From NCBI GenBank assembly GCA_038030265.1, contig CM075937.1, positions 22,444,001 through 22,508,000 on the forward strand: a DNA stretch of 64,000 nt, written 5' to 3'. The notes beneath the pieces are model-generated. The model saw nothing but the letters and a program-made list of their open reading frames with translations. It searched no databases and was not told the origin of the DNA. Below are positions 48,150 to 60,794 of the stretch, piece after piece; the first letter of the stretch is position 1, and every line of letters begins with the position of its first letter. A program made the translations under genes and the position numbers. The stretch comes from Corythucha ciliata. Lineage: Eukaryota > Arthropoda > Insecta > Hemiptera > Tingidae.

Positions 48150-50340
48150 GAATGGCCCCAAAATTGTCAGACAAGCAAGCCTGGCCTCTTCATCCCCCAG
48201 CCAATTTCAATTCCCCTCCACCATGTGACCGCCCCGTGCAGGATGATGCGCGGTCGGATGACTCCTACGTATATCCAGATCCACTTCATGATCCGTGGTT
48301 TCAGGCCACAGGTTTTCCCCATAATTAGCCTAAATTGGTGAAAAGCCACCACATCTTTCTTACAAACGCTGTTGACGTGTTCCTTCCACCTTAACTTCTC
48401 GTCCAATATGACTCCCAAATATTGTTTTTCGGTTTGTATTGTTGCTGTACGAAGACAATTGATCAGTTTTAAAAATGCGTTTACTTCAATTCCCAAATAT
48501 TTGACTTGCCTCGAAAAGCGGCGACCTCTCCCCGGAAGCGGATCTATTGCCATCCCTCCCTTTTCCTCTTGTGAGCAGCACCATTTTCATCTTACCGGTT
48601 TTTATAGTGAGACCCCGAGAATTACACCATGCCTCGAACATCCCCACTGCTCCTCGCATTAGGGAACACAATGTGGATAAGTCCTTCCCCTGACAACTAC
48701 GTCCGCACAGAACTGCGCATAAAGGCCATCTTCCTCCACTTTCCTTTTTAAAGACTATCTACCACCAGTATCCCGAGAAGAGGCGAGAGACGTGAATCCT
48801 GGGGCATCCTCCCGCTGACTCTTTTTTCTACTCTCTCGCCGCCCCCCTTACCGACTAACCAGCCGCGACTCAGCGAGTAATCTACCGATTGGATCAACGT
48901 CGAATCTACCCAGAAGTCTTTAGAGTGGTTACAATACTCTCCCTGTGCACTTTATTTAAACCCCTTTGATATCCAAAAAAGAGCCAACGCGTACTCCTTC
49001 TGAACCACCGATCACTCCAACCTCCACAGTAAGTCGTGAAGGGCCGAGTCGGTCGACTCATCCGCCCCGTACGCAGATTGGTTCCGGTGAATCACTTCCC
49101 TAGTAACCGATGATTCCCTCATGTATAATTATAACTCAATTACCCTCTCCATCAGCCTTAAGAGCACACTGCTTATGCTAATAGGCATAAAATCATTCGC
49201 TCTACCATTCTTACCGTCACTTTTAGGAATGAAAACAACTCTCACCCGTTTCCATGCCATACGGGCACTTTCCCGGCTGTCAGGCACCTGATAAAGCGTC
49301 GTCCTATTATTTCCTGAAGTCTCCCTCCAGCATGCTGGATGGCGCCCGGGTCTATCTAGTCCTGCTGCTTTATAGGGCCTCCAGGGGTCACCCCGCTCTC
49401 TTGAAATTACCATCTTTCATCAGCTTAACTTCTCTTCGTCCTCTCTTGCACCCGTGAGTGGCACGCTGGTGCTGGCACGACTTCGTCGCTCCTGCACCCT
49501 GGAAAGTGAGTAATTTAGCAAGTGCGTTGCGATACCTAATTCATCTACCACTGAACTGCCATCCGGAAGTGTCAGTAAGCCTTCATTACCATTTGGTTCC
49601 TACCGTACTATGCGAACGAGTCTCACCGCTTCTCCTTTTTCCTTAATTCCCTCGCAATAAGCCTTCCACTTATCTTTTTTGGCGCGGCGAATTCCAGACT
49701 TGTATGCTTTTCCGCCCGCATGGTGGGCCCTCTTCTGGCCTCCTGTCGCTCTCTGTTGACTTCGTAGTTTCCGAGGCCGCTCTGGTCGCTTTTTTGAGTA
49801 GGCGGAGCCGTAAGTCCCACAAAGGGGGCTTTTTTAGAATTCCTTCTTTGCTCCGGTCAGGCCACCTGAAACGCCTTAGTTAATATTTCCCTCACCGGGT
49901 CGGTTTACGCTCGACGACCACCACGCCAGGTGGTGGGCCATTCTCGTCGGCTCCGACCACCACAACAGCTTCCCTGTTGTCCGGCGATGGGAGCAGAGAT
50001 TCTCCGCACCACTGGTATACCACCCTCCATCGCTCTGTACCATGACACCTCCTTGACCTCTCGGTTTGGCAGGGTTGACCTGAAACTGATAGCTACGAAA
50101 TCCTTGGTCCAGAAGGGGCGCAGGAGAATTGGTTTAAAATTCGCCGACAACGCCACGCATGCTCTCGGAGCCCGGTCTCCCTTAGTGTAGAAAACCTTAT
50201 AAACTTTATTGCTAAGATAACTCACCCTGCTCCCTGAGACACACGGCTCTTGGAACAGGCCCACCTCAAAACTTACCAGACTCATTAGGACCGTGGCCAC
50301 GGATGCTGCAAATTCTCCTGAATGCACATCACTCGCGGCG
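48150..50340 (-). pseudogene. LINE pseudogene with endonuclease and reverse transcriptase
   Basis: On the minus strand the order is an apurinic-like endonuclease N-terminus (LFQEPCVSGSRVSYLSNKVY then GDRAPRACVALSAN, about 50265-50100), a linker (49820-49640), and reverse transcriptase fingers (KRVRVVFIPKSDGKNGRAND then FMPISISSVLLRLMERVIEL, about 49240-49130). Next come QSAYGADESTDSALHDLLWR (about 49078), PQDSRLSPLLGILVVDSL (about 48800), AWCNSRGLTIKTGKMKMVLL (about 48640-48570), KQYLGVILDEKLRWKEHV (about 48430) and WIYVGVIRP. The catalytic box is degraded to CADVV. Many stops and frameshifts show long inactivity. GC content and codon use are clearly higher than in the surrounding DNA. An R1- or Jockey-related clade is likely. 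Confidence 0.8.
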
Positions 50341-52600
50341 ACCTCAGCACAGCAACCATTTCCTCCTCTTGGTGGATCGCCGAAGCGACCCTATCCCCCG
50401 CGCTGGTTCTCAGTTCCGCCCGGTACAATACCGGCCGGAGGCCAAAGCTTCTAAGCTTAAGCTATCTTGGGGATTCTCCGCCACCCCCCCTTCGGTTTAG
50501 TTCAGCAAATTTCATTTAATCAGAGATAATAAAAGCCCTTTGGGTATTTTACTTATTGAAGAATTTATTTAAAATGTCTCATCAAATATTAGCATTCTGC
50601 GAAATATTTGAGCTTAAAAATAAAGGAAACAAGGACTACATTAATAATTCTGGGAAAGATTTCCTCTCTACCCCTTCTGTATACATTAATAACTAAGTTG
50701 TCAGATATTAGCCATTCCCCTTCGTCTTCAAACAGAAGATAAGAGAGAATTTCTAGGTCTTCTTAGTCCTCTCCTTGATGGTTGTGCAGCAAACAAACAA
50801 AAATAAAAAATAGAATGAAACTAAGTGAGTATACAAAAAAAAAAAAAATCCAAGAAACAGAAGCTTCCGATTTTTCGTCAAGGGAGAAAAATTGGAAGAT
50901 GTTTCCTTAGCTTCCAAAGCCTCCTTCTCCTTCGTCATTGAATAAATAAAAAGCAACTCCATTAGATTTCCCTAGCCCTTTTCACCCTTCACCTCCCCCT
51001 TTCGCTTCTTAGGTCTCTTTCCCCCTTTCTATTCGCCCCACTCTCAGGAAACCTTCTTCTTCTTGTTCTTTTCCTCGACATAATCTCCGGTTTGAGACAG
51101 GTTACCCCTGTTTAATTACAGCTCGTTAAATGGGGAGAATGAGATGGTGGATAGGGGTTGGGATGAGAGAGAACAGGGCTCTCTCGGGTCTCTCAATAAT
51201 TCAAACTCTCCTGTTTCGAAGGCATGTTTTGTTGTTAAGAGGGTTTTCATGGCGTTTGTGGGGGGAGGGGATGGGGGTGAAATGGTGAAGTGGAACGGGG
51301 TAGTGAACACAGCTTAGAAAAACAAAAAGCTTGATGGGCCGTCCGGATCCCTTCGTCGCCCCTCCGCCGCCCAGTCGTCCGAGGCAGTACATCGCTGAGG
51401 GAATCCTCTCTTTTCAACACCCCTTCCCATCATTACAACCGTCTCTTTTTAGAAACCCCCAGGGTGACGAAGGGGAGGGGACTGTTGGTTGGGCACCATC
51501 CTCGTCATCCTTTTATGTCTCATTAAATAATAAGTTAGGTACACTAAAAATTCTTAAGTTAATTCCTCGTTAAGGAAAAGACCATGGTTGTTCACGCGAC
51601 CGTGGGTGTTGGAGTCGTGATGGGAAGGGGGGGGGGGTAATCTCGGAGAAACTTGACAACTTCCTTTTGAAACACAATTTCTCATTAGAAGCTGAGCAAT
51701 GTCCTTTGAGAGTTCCAGCCTCACGGCTTTGGAATACAAGAGTTAGATGTGGTGTGAGTGAAACAGGGAAGGGGGGGCACTATGAAGAAGGGATTTATTT
51801 CGTTGCAAAAGGTAGGTTTGCACGGTATATAAGAGGCGTAACTCATGAGTATTAAGTGGGCAAAGCCACCCTCGAAGAATGTTGATATATGAGAAATTCC
51901 CTCGCATACACTGTGTAGAAGAGGCCTTCATCCCTCTTTCAAACGCCCCTTTGTTTCAACTCCCCCCCCCTCACACTAAACTATTAAGGGAATGGTTGAA
52001 AACAACCCTTTCTACGCCCGGACCTCACGTCCTTAATCCTTTGCTCCATCACTTTTAGACTGAAAAGCAAGGCGCTAGCCCTCAAAGCTTTCCCGAACAA
52101 GGGTTTGCCTCTTGTATCTAATCCCGTCACACACACTCAAAACACTCAACTGTTCCATCAATTAACTAACAAGTTTAAGCTTATCCAATTACGAATAAAA
52201 ACTAAATTTTATTATTTTTTTTCGTAGGTTTTCCCTTACTGCAATTTCTTGGAACTTTCAAACTAATTCACCTTCCAAAGAACTTTACTACGGTCATTTA
52301 CATAAGAACTTCTCGCTTTGCTTTTGAATCGAACAAAATTGTGATAGGCGGAGTGTGGAGTGAGTGGTAGGGGAAGGGTCTCAGGTGGCTGAAAAGAAAC
52401 AATGGCACTTTTCTAAAGACTATGAAGTCATCCGACTTCTCGTAAATTAAACTCCGATGAGCCTTTTGGGAATAAGAAGAAAAAAAAAAGGCGGCGCTTA
52501 CTGGGGCACTACGCTTTAAATTGCCCAGTGGGTCTTATCTGTATTGAATTGAGTTAATTTGTGTGGTAGAAGGAACCATATCATTTTTAAAAGAGTTCTC
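50341..52600. other. Gene-poor DNA
   Basis: The first 150 bp may be remnant 5' sequence of the LINE pseudogene. The remainder has purine/pyrimidine-skewed tracts, C or G runs (51629, 51963) and no supportable gene. Confidence 0.35.
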
Positions 52601-52609
52601 ATTTCATTT

Positions 52610-52611
<2 letters not shown>

Positions 52612-52650
<39 letters not shown>
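52612..52650. repeat. (TTG)13 microsatellite
   Basis: Thirteen perfect TTG units. The overlapping poly-Cys open frame is an artefact of this repeat. Confidence 0.95.
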
Positions 52651-52849
52651 TGCGTTGAGGTCTGTTGTATCCGCTTGCGGCCATACGGCTGAGACTTTAG
52701 TAAGCAGTACTGATTGGCATTCAAATGTAACGCATATTAAAATTCACACAATACAACTCAAAATTGATAGTTCTTGAGTCATTGTCATAACCGGTGGAAG
52801 GGGGTGGCCCAAAAGCAGGAGCATTGAAAAATGACACGACGATGACGAT

Positions 52850-53095
52850 GACGTGTCCTAAAATGCCTAAACACGATGATTCCTGCCTTAAAAATTGATT
52901 GAACTGGCAACTTGCGCTCTAAACATACATTCAAAATGGTCGTTCACGCCTTAATAATAGTCAATTTCACACTTCACAGCTTAGTAATAGCAAAACTGGT
53001 AATTTAATTACGCTTTAAAAATAGCCAAACTGACAATTTTTCCTCTCTAAAATTGAAAAATTGCCCAAAACGATCATTTTTGGCTACTTTGATGG
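52850..53095. repeat. Degenerate 30-bp array, family C (block 1)
   Basis: Units such as CTTAATAATAGTCAATTTC and TTTAAAAATAGCCAAACTG follow the C consensus CCTAAAAATGGCCAAACTG plus ACAATTTTTG. Confidence 0.65.
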
Positions 53096-53339
53096 CGTGT
53101 TAGGGGTATCCTGGCGGAAACAATCGGCATTTCTTATTTCAGTGTCACCCGAGGGGCCTATGAACAACAATTGGATAAGATCGGAACATTTTGAGAAAAT
53201 TGGCCTTTTTTGCCCACCTAAATCCTTTTAAATCCAAAATATTTTTTTGGCGAAAATGACCAAAATTTAAAAATTGACGAAACTTCGTATCTTGGAGATT
53301 CTTATTACGAGGAATCAGAGAATCACAACGAATTTCCCT

Positions 53340-53600
53340 TCAGACGAGCTGTTGAATGAGTTCTTCCCATGGTTCCGGTGACTTTGGCCCGCTTTCCATA
53401 GCCCTACTAATTTTCACGTGAGTGGCGGCCACGCCATCATCAGCCCGGATGTCCATGGAAAAGCCTCGACCCAGATGGACCTGTCCAGCCAACCGAGGAC
53501 CTATTGACACCATGGAGGTAGGAACAAACAGGAGGGAGTGAAACGCATTTTTCGTGAACCCGGTCGCCATTACTACACACCATCTGTTATCAGGCCTCAC
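53340..53600 (-). CDS. Unrecognised open frame inside array C
   Basis: The minus frame is open for 86 codons and ends in a TGA. Its C-terminal part (RADDGVAATHVKISRAMESG, then PKSPEPWEEL) has coding-like composition and higher GC than the surrounding array. A TGTCAATAG acceptor-like site lies before GPRLAGQVHLGRGF. It could be a terminal exon or a fragment of an inserted element; I recognise no family. All three plus-strand frames are closed here. Confidence 0.25.
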   Translation of the reverse strand: MRPDNRWCVVMATGFTKNAFHSLLFVPTSMVSIGPRLAGQVHLGRGFSMDIRADDGVAATHVKISRAMESGPKSPEPWEELIQQLV

Positions 53601-53849
53601 CCTAAGGAATCTTTAAAGACGAGTAGACGCATAGGCACCATGTTCGTTCTTATCAATTTTAAAAGAATGATTGGGGGTGGTTTGTTGATATCCACAAAAC
53701 ATCAACAAAAGGTGAATTTTACAAGACTGATAATTGAGAAGAGCGAACATGGCGTCTGTGATTTTACCTGTCTGATGATAAGTTCTCTACTGACCCAACA
53801 AAAACATGGACAATTTGATACTTGATCAGTGAAAAAGTGTTAAATTCCC

Positions 53850-55215
53850 CCTCCCGTCCTCTCTAGATGAATGATAACAGTGGGTGTATAATGGCGGAAA
53901 AACCGTCTTCACATGTTTCTACATTAAAAAAGCCTTTCTCTCTCTTCACTTGTTCCTACCTCCATGAATCATACACTGGGCAAGTGAAACCGATCATTCG
54001 CGCTACAAAATTGGGAAAACTAACCAGTCACGCCTTGACAATGACCATTCCTACTAATGATTCGTGCGGCACGAATCGTGCCCTAGAACTGCGAAGACTA
54101 GCAATTCAAGCATTAAAAATGATCATTACTGACAATATGCAACCTAAAAATGGTCATACGGACAATTTTTGACGTAAAAATAACCAAACTGCCTGTTCAC
54201 ATTATAAAAACGGGGGAAAGTTACTAAATGTGTCCTATTATCAACTGAAACCGGGTTTTCCTAGCTGCACAAAACGCGTTGCGCAGCGTGTTTTACATTC
54301 ATTTCTAGCGACCACTTGTATACTTTTCAACTGGGAAACAATTGAATACACGCTGCACCATTCGTTTTACGCCGCTGAGAAAAGCCAGCTGGAACTGGCT
54401 ATATTCACGCTCAATTGGCCAACTGTTGTTTCTCGCCGACTTGAAAAATGCCTAAACTGACAATTTCTGTCCTTCAAATAACCAAACTGTCATTTTGCAC
54501 CCTAAAAATAACCAAGCTTGCCATTAACGCCTTGAAAATTGTCTATACTAACGCATTGTTGTGCATTGTGACTTCAGGGACCTGATAGGTGACTTGAACA
54601 TAGAAAAACTTACTATTTTTGTCAAAAACTGGTAAAACAGTCTATTTTGACCGGGAACATGGCTGAACCAACCGATTGCACCCTAAAATCAGCTAAACTG
54701 ATGATGAAAATAATAACTGACAATATCATACCTGCAATGTGTGCCCTAAAAATAGTCAAACTGGCTATTTACGACTCAAAATAGCTGAACTGACGATTCG
54801 GGTCCAGCAAATAATGACGATTCATGCCCCAAAAATGGTAAAACCAGCCGCTCGAGCTCCGAAAATGGCCAAACTGTGATAATTTGAGCGTTAGAAATGA
54901 ATAATATGACTAACTGGCTATTTTGTGACCTTAACAATCAAATTCCGATTCTTTCCGGCACCGAACAGGGACTTCATCATCAGTTTCTTTCTTTACTCAT
55001 ACCCCGCGAACGGATGAACTGAGTTCTCTCGTGGTAAAAAATGGCTTAGCTGGCTATTCACACCCTAAAATGGACCAAACTGACTCATTCGTTCCATAAA
55101 AAATGGCTAAAGGGGCAATTTTTGCCATATAAATTGCCAAACTGACCGCTGCAGATTCGGCAGTCTGGATTTTAAACTTACTTTTCGCCCTTGTGATTGT
55201 GAATTTCATCCCTAA
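53850..55215. repeat. Degenerate 30-bp array, family C (block 2)
   Basis: About 40 diverged units are visible. A clear run has unit starts at 54743, 54773, 54803 (a short 23-bp unit), 54826 and 54856, i.e. exact 30-bp spacing apart from one shortened unit. Core words are CTAAAAATAG, CCAAACTG and GGCTATTT. Some units keep the 30-bp length but lose the core sequence. Confidence 0.75.
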
Positions 55216-58200
55216 AACATTGCATTGAGGTCCGATGACCTACAATTTTGTTTTAGAAACCCTCATCCAACAGGATGCATTTTCTTACCCCAGAGACTGA
55301 CTGAAATACTAGACACACACGACCCTCAATCCCTCAATGGTGGACCCAATTGTGGAGAAACAAATAGCTTGTCTCGAACTGACTGGCTCAAAAACTTCGC
55401 CCGATCGCCTCATTCGCCCCCCCCCCCCCATTGTATCCACTAAAATCTGCAGTGCGACTTTCGAGGCCTTTGCGGTTCACACACTTATTCTCCCTAGATG
55501 AAGATATAACTGCTGGAAGCTCATTTTCGGCAGAATACACCTCCCTGACGCAAAGACTACGCGTTATTGGAAGTGGACTGCGTCGGCTCTCTTTCTCGGG
55601 GGGAAGGTTTTGATTTTGATCAAGAGGGAGGGGGGTAAATCTACTTGTACTAAGCTTTCCTCTGTCTCACTCTCTCTTCTTTCCCTATCGTAAATTGTCG
55701 GAACAAGTGTCATGTCTCAATGGCTAACGACGGTGCTAGAGGGGATATTGGCTAGTGCTCCAAGGGTGAAACATGTTAAATCTGAGCAAAAGGTCTGTTG
55801 GTGTGTCATGAAATGCAACAAAAATGTCTCTTTTTGCCTACTTGGCCTTGCAATATAATCAGCTTGTGTAAGAATCTGCGATATAGAAATAAAATCAGTA
55901 TGTCTTAGTCGTATATCAATCTTTTGTCCTCTCATTTTGTACAGCTCAACAAAACAGAACACCAAAAATAACGATTCGGCATCATCGGTAATTTATTTCG
56001 ATGAAATGTGCGCTCCAATGGCTTTGATTCGTAAATTTACGACAACGTTAGCATGAGGTGAGCAGGGAGGGGGGTGTTATATAAAATAGAACTGATGCTG
56101 CAGACTAGAGATACAGTCAAACTTTTGACTATGCATTTTACTGGGGCGAGTTAGGCGAGGCATCAAAAATTATTAATTGGGAGAGACTATACTGACCGAT
56201 AACACGCTGTGGAATGAGCGGAGAATGTATTAAAAATTCGCTTTCAAAAGGGGCACTGTATAAGTTTGATCAAGGGAGGGGTTTTATTTGACAAAATATG
56301 GTAGCATCCAAAGTTATTTTATCCCTAAAACCATCCCTTCTCCCACCCATATACCTCCTCACCTTCCTTTTAAACTTGACTGCCCTTAGTAGTCAACAAT
56401 AGAAATTATACATTGGTCGACTTCCCTCTCGTGTTTCCCAAACCCTAAGTAAATTTACGTAGGGGGTATTTGCTTGGGAGCTCTGTTAAAGGTAAAAGGG
56501 AAACCCCACCCTGCTGGTTTATGGGGGGGGGGGAGATGAGGGAACTGTGTAAAACTGGGGGATTTGTTGAATAACTCGTTTAGAGTTAATTCCTCTGGCA
56601 AGGTTGAGAGATCCTGTTTCTGGTCCATAATGTTGATTGGAAACATTGTTTAAATGTAATAAAGGGGAAACGGAGGATCTTGTTGTTGTTTTCCTCTTCT
56701 ATAAGTTTTGTACGCGGGGATGAAGAGGGGCGTACGCAGTGTGGTTGAGGAGAAGAGTATCGCTTCGAGCTGTTTCATACTCTCAACTGAAGGAAGAGAG
56801 CTTCTCGCATTATTGAAGGATGTAGTTTCACGCACAGCTTAACAACCCAAGCCGACTCCTGGAACATCTCCCTCCACATCCTACACCCATGCTCTCATCC
56901 CTCTTATTTGCAAAAGCTTGTTTCTCAAACGGTTGGTATTGTTGTTTGTTCAAGTTAGACAAATATAATAATAGTTCGGATAGGTACTATTACAACTCCA
57001 TTAGCCCTGCTCGTTTTGTTCGCAAATATTGTTCCCTGAGGTAAACAGTGAAGTTGAGCACTCAATAGGGAAATGTGTCGTCCCCCGAATGTTAAGAGTG
57101 CGAAGAGGAGGTGTGATAATTGCCTTCAAGTTACAATGGTGTTATGTAGTTCCTGTCCTCATGTGTAGAAAACATTTCTAGATAAACTGTTTGTTTCCTC
57201 CTCATGGCTCTCCAGCCCGCATCACCGCGAAAAGGACAAAGAAACTTGCGTTTATTACGTATTCTTCCACTCCCCATTCACCTCAAACCATACCTCCCTT
57301 AAGTCAGTTTTCTTTCAAACACAGCCCACCGCTTTCAACTACCCCCTCCACCGACCATAATATGACTCTAAGTTTATTAACGAGCTGAGGTTTCTCAAGT
57401 TGAAAAGTCTGCCAGAGGGGGTTTCAAAAGTAACCCTCCGACCGCCTTTCTTGAATTAGCTAGCGTTAGTTACCACTCTGGAACTAAGTAGGTAGAGTTT
57501 ATTACGTTCACAAACTTTTTAACACACATATACACTTCGCCTTCCTTTGTTTTAACACAAGTTTTAACTCTTTGCTTGAAAGTATCACCCCCTTTGCCAC
57601 TCACTAACACTAGCCTGATTTATGAGTTTCACCAAATATTGGAACTTTTATTTTTTTTTTTTTAAACGTTTATATACGCCGTCCACAAGGGAACTGTACC
57701 TTTGAAAAAATCGTTTTCCCGTTTAATGGGTTCAATAATTTACGGTAGAGCGTTTAACTCAGAGAAGTTCACCAGCTGTTAGTTAGAGAGGTCTGCACTG
57801 GCGGCTGTATAGCTACAAATCCGCTACGGAGCGGCGTACGAGAAATGCGTCGCGCTTAATTAAATACTTGAAACCTCATATTGCTTTCGCTCTGTGCAAA
57901 GAGTCGTGGCTGTTGTTAGGAGAAGGGGTGTATGTATAGTTGTGACTGTTGGACGAGGGGTGAGGGTAGTCCTTTAGGCTCAGTGTCAGTGTGCAGGCAT
58001 GGCAAAAGGCAGGGCAGCAAATCTCACGTGTCCCCTCGCCTAGCAATACTCATTCCAAGTAGGAGAGTGAACGAGAAGGTGAAGGGGGAAGGCTTAAGTG
58101 AAAACACGCGTTATTCTACGGAAAAGCACCAGGCAGGACCGGATTTTAACTCGGTCCTTCCCCCTATCACAGTCTAACTGTGCCTCTTTTTTTCTTTTTT

Positions 58201-59130
58201 TCAAATAGCAAGGAAGCTGAGGAGGATAGCTCCACCATTTTCCCTTCCCCCTGAGCGATACTTGTACAGCTACTCCCCCATTCCACCACCAACATGAGCA
58301 TTCGTTTTCTCTCACACAACTCTTAACAACATCCCTTGAAAGTAGAATTTACGTTCAGGAAAAAAAGCCTGACCCACCCCAAAGCTCTCTACTTGGAAAT
58401 GATGAGAAGGGTGGATGCTCCGTAAAAGTGTTTATTTAATTTAATTTAATTTTATATTGCCCCCATACCACGTCCCCTCACGCATAATGCTTTTCCCAAA
58501 GAACCGTTTTTTTTTTAATCCAAAGGTGTCAAGCTTGCATTGCAGGTGAGTGAAAAGAGGGGGGCTCGTCAACGCTAATTTATAGCTCGCTGTTACGACT
58601 TTCAAGGTGAAAGGGGGTGGGATTGAAATGACTAAAGCCTCTGTGCTACGGTGATGCTGAATGAGAAGACAACGAAAAATTTTGCATGAAGAGCTCCACG
58701 AAAATAATAAAAAAACTTATTTTTTGTTTTTTTAAGCTGTAAAGTTTATATTGAGAAAAAAATGGAAGATATAAAAGGACGAATATGATACAATAGACTG
58801 AAATGAGAGTTGGTTCAACGTAAATGATAATTATCTCACCGCCATAAAGCTTTTATACGAGTCATTTTCACATAACCAACAGACACCGATAACAATCCCT
58901 TGGTTCAACGCTCCACTTCCGGGATGAATGCCATCAACTAGTCTGTGCCAACCACCAGAATGATGAAGGAAACCTGTTGAACAGTGACGTCAGCAGGCGA
59001 TGAACGAGAGCCACAATATGCAGCAGGCATGTGCAGACGATCGAACCTTGAGACATTTTTTGAGTTTTAGATGGGTTGGCCCTTATGATGCCTACCAAGG
59101 TTTCACAGCACCCAACCCTTCGGTTTTCCT
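55216..59130. other. Gene-poor DNA
   Basis: C and G runs (55421, 56522) and T runs (57652). No exon with splice support and coding composition was found. Confidence 0.35.
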
Positions 59131-60500
59131 CGGGGTTTCAAGAGAGCCAAGCAATCGAGGTGAAAACCATCACTTTTTGGAGAGTTTCATCCTTTTTCAA
59201 GGACTCGACAACGTCCATCGTGGATAACGGAATGTCCACCGATGCGATGACCTGAGTGTCTTCCGACGAATCGGGCAGGGGTAAGCGAGATAACATGTCA
59301 GCATTCGGCATCGACTTCCGGTCATAATCATACGCCGACAATAGGATGACCCACCTCTGCAATCTGAAGGCCGCGAGAGTTGAGATTCCATTTTTAGGAC
59401 CTAATATTTTCTTTAGGACTCGCGCATCTGTAACAATCGTGAACTTGCGAAATTTCTTTCCCCCGAAAATGATGGCTATGGGCTTCTTTTTCGGGATGCG
59501 TTAAATTTCGCTCAGCCTGTGACAGGGTAGCAGATTCAAATATTATAGATTTTTCTTTTCCGTTTTCAATGTGGCTTAAAACCGCTCCGATTCCGTAGGC
59601 TGATGCGTCTGTCGTCAAGAAAAGGGGAAGCGATGAGTCATAGTGTGTCAACATCGTACTACTTTGGAGCAGGATCTTACTCTTTTTGAACGCCAGTTCA
59701 CACCCATCTGACCTCACGAAAGGCCTGTCCTTTTTTGTCAAGTCGTACAGGGGCTTGAGCACTGAGGCCATCATGGGTAGGAATTGATCATTCCGAGGTA
59801 CGCGCGCAGCTGTTGAATGTTCTACGGTCTAGAACAATGAATGTCGGGCTTCATTTTGTTACCTATGTTTGTTATATTCCCGTTCCTAAAATCTGGTGTC
59901 CAAGATAGGACACGCTTTCCTGGAAAAATGGGCATTTATCAAGATTTACCCTGATCTTACAGGCCTGGAGGCGTGAAAAGACCAGATTTGCCTTGTCTTC
60001 ACAGTCCTTTCTGTTACGACTTGCAATAATGACGTCATCAATGTACGTCACATTACCACTAATTCCTTGAAGCACGTTGTCCATGAGGCCTTGGAAAATA
60101 TTAGGGTCCGCAGAAATCCCGTATAAGCCTGTGGACTCGAAACAGACCGAAGATTGTGTTGACCGTCAATATCTCCTTTGCCTCCTCGCTCAACTCTTTG
60201 AGTTCTATTTGAGTATCAAGAGTATAAAAAACTTTACTACCCGTTAATAAACGATTTCAAGGCCGAAGTTCACACGTGGGGAGGTGATACCAAAAGTGTC
60301 GAACCACATTCGCGACGGAACGTTTAAACTATCTCGGAAGTTCGCTAATATTTTCGTCATTTTCGTTCCGTAATTAATTAAGTTGTACATGCCAGTCTCT
60401 GTAGACTTTGTAGCTTCGAAGTGGAGTGTTTTTACAAGGCAAATCAAGCTTCGAATGAATGAGTGGGGCAAATACAGGATCAACCTAGTTGTCAACTTGG

Positions 60501-60648
60501 GGCCGTCTTCAACAAATTCTTTAACCACGGTCAACAACTAATCATGATTGCAACGTAAAGAATTTTATCAGAATTCATATTGGTAGCTATTGTCAACACG
60601 AATGTTATATTAAACTAAGTTGACAACCAGGTTGATGGTGTACGGGCC
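60501..60648. mobile_element. PIF/Harbinger-like MITE, second copy
   Basis: It is bounded by GGCCGTCTTCAACAA and TTGATGGTGTACGGGCC and shares the core TCAACAACTAATC, GATTGCAA and TTTTATCAGAATTCATAT with the 13801-13948 element, at nearly the same length. The inverted edge TTGATTGTTTACCGGGCC near 62117 may be the end of a third relative that begins at about 60645. Confidence 0.55.
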
Positions 60649-60794
60649 ACTTTAGTTTACAAATTCTTATCGGGCGGCCCTCCAAACCTAAAAAAGTTCC
60701 AAATTTTGCAAGTTGTGTAGATTTTAAGCCAGTTAAGCTCATGTTGCTATGTAAACTTCCTACAAATTTGTAAATTGTGTGTTGACAACCCCCA

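Noticed and set aside
52559..52777. Poly-cysteine open frame
   Set aside because: Artefact of the (TTG)13 microsatellite.
226..55215. CRISPR array interpretation of the 30-bp repeats
   Set aside because: Repeats are degenerate, abut without unique spacers, and the DNA is eukaryotic with spliced exons.
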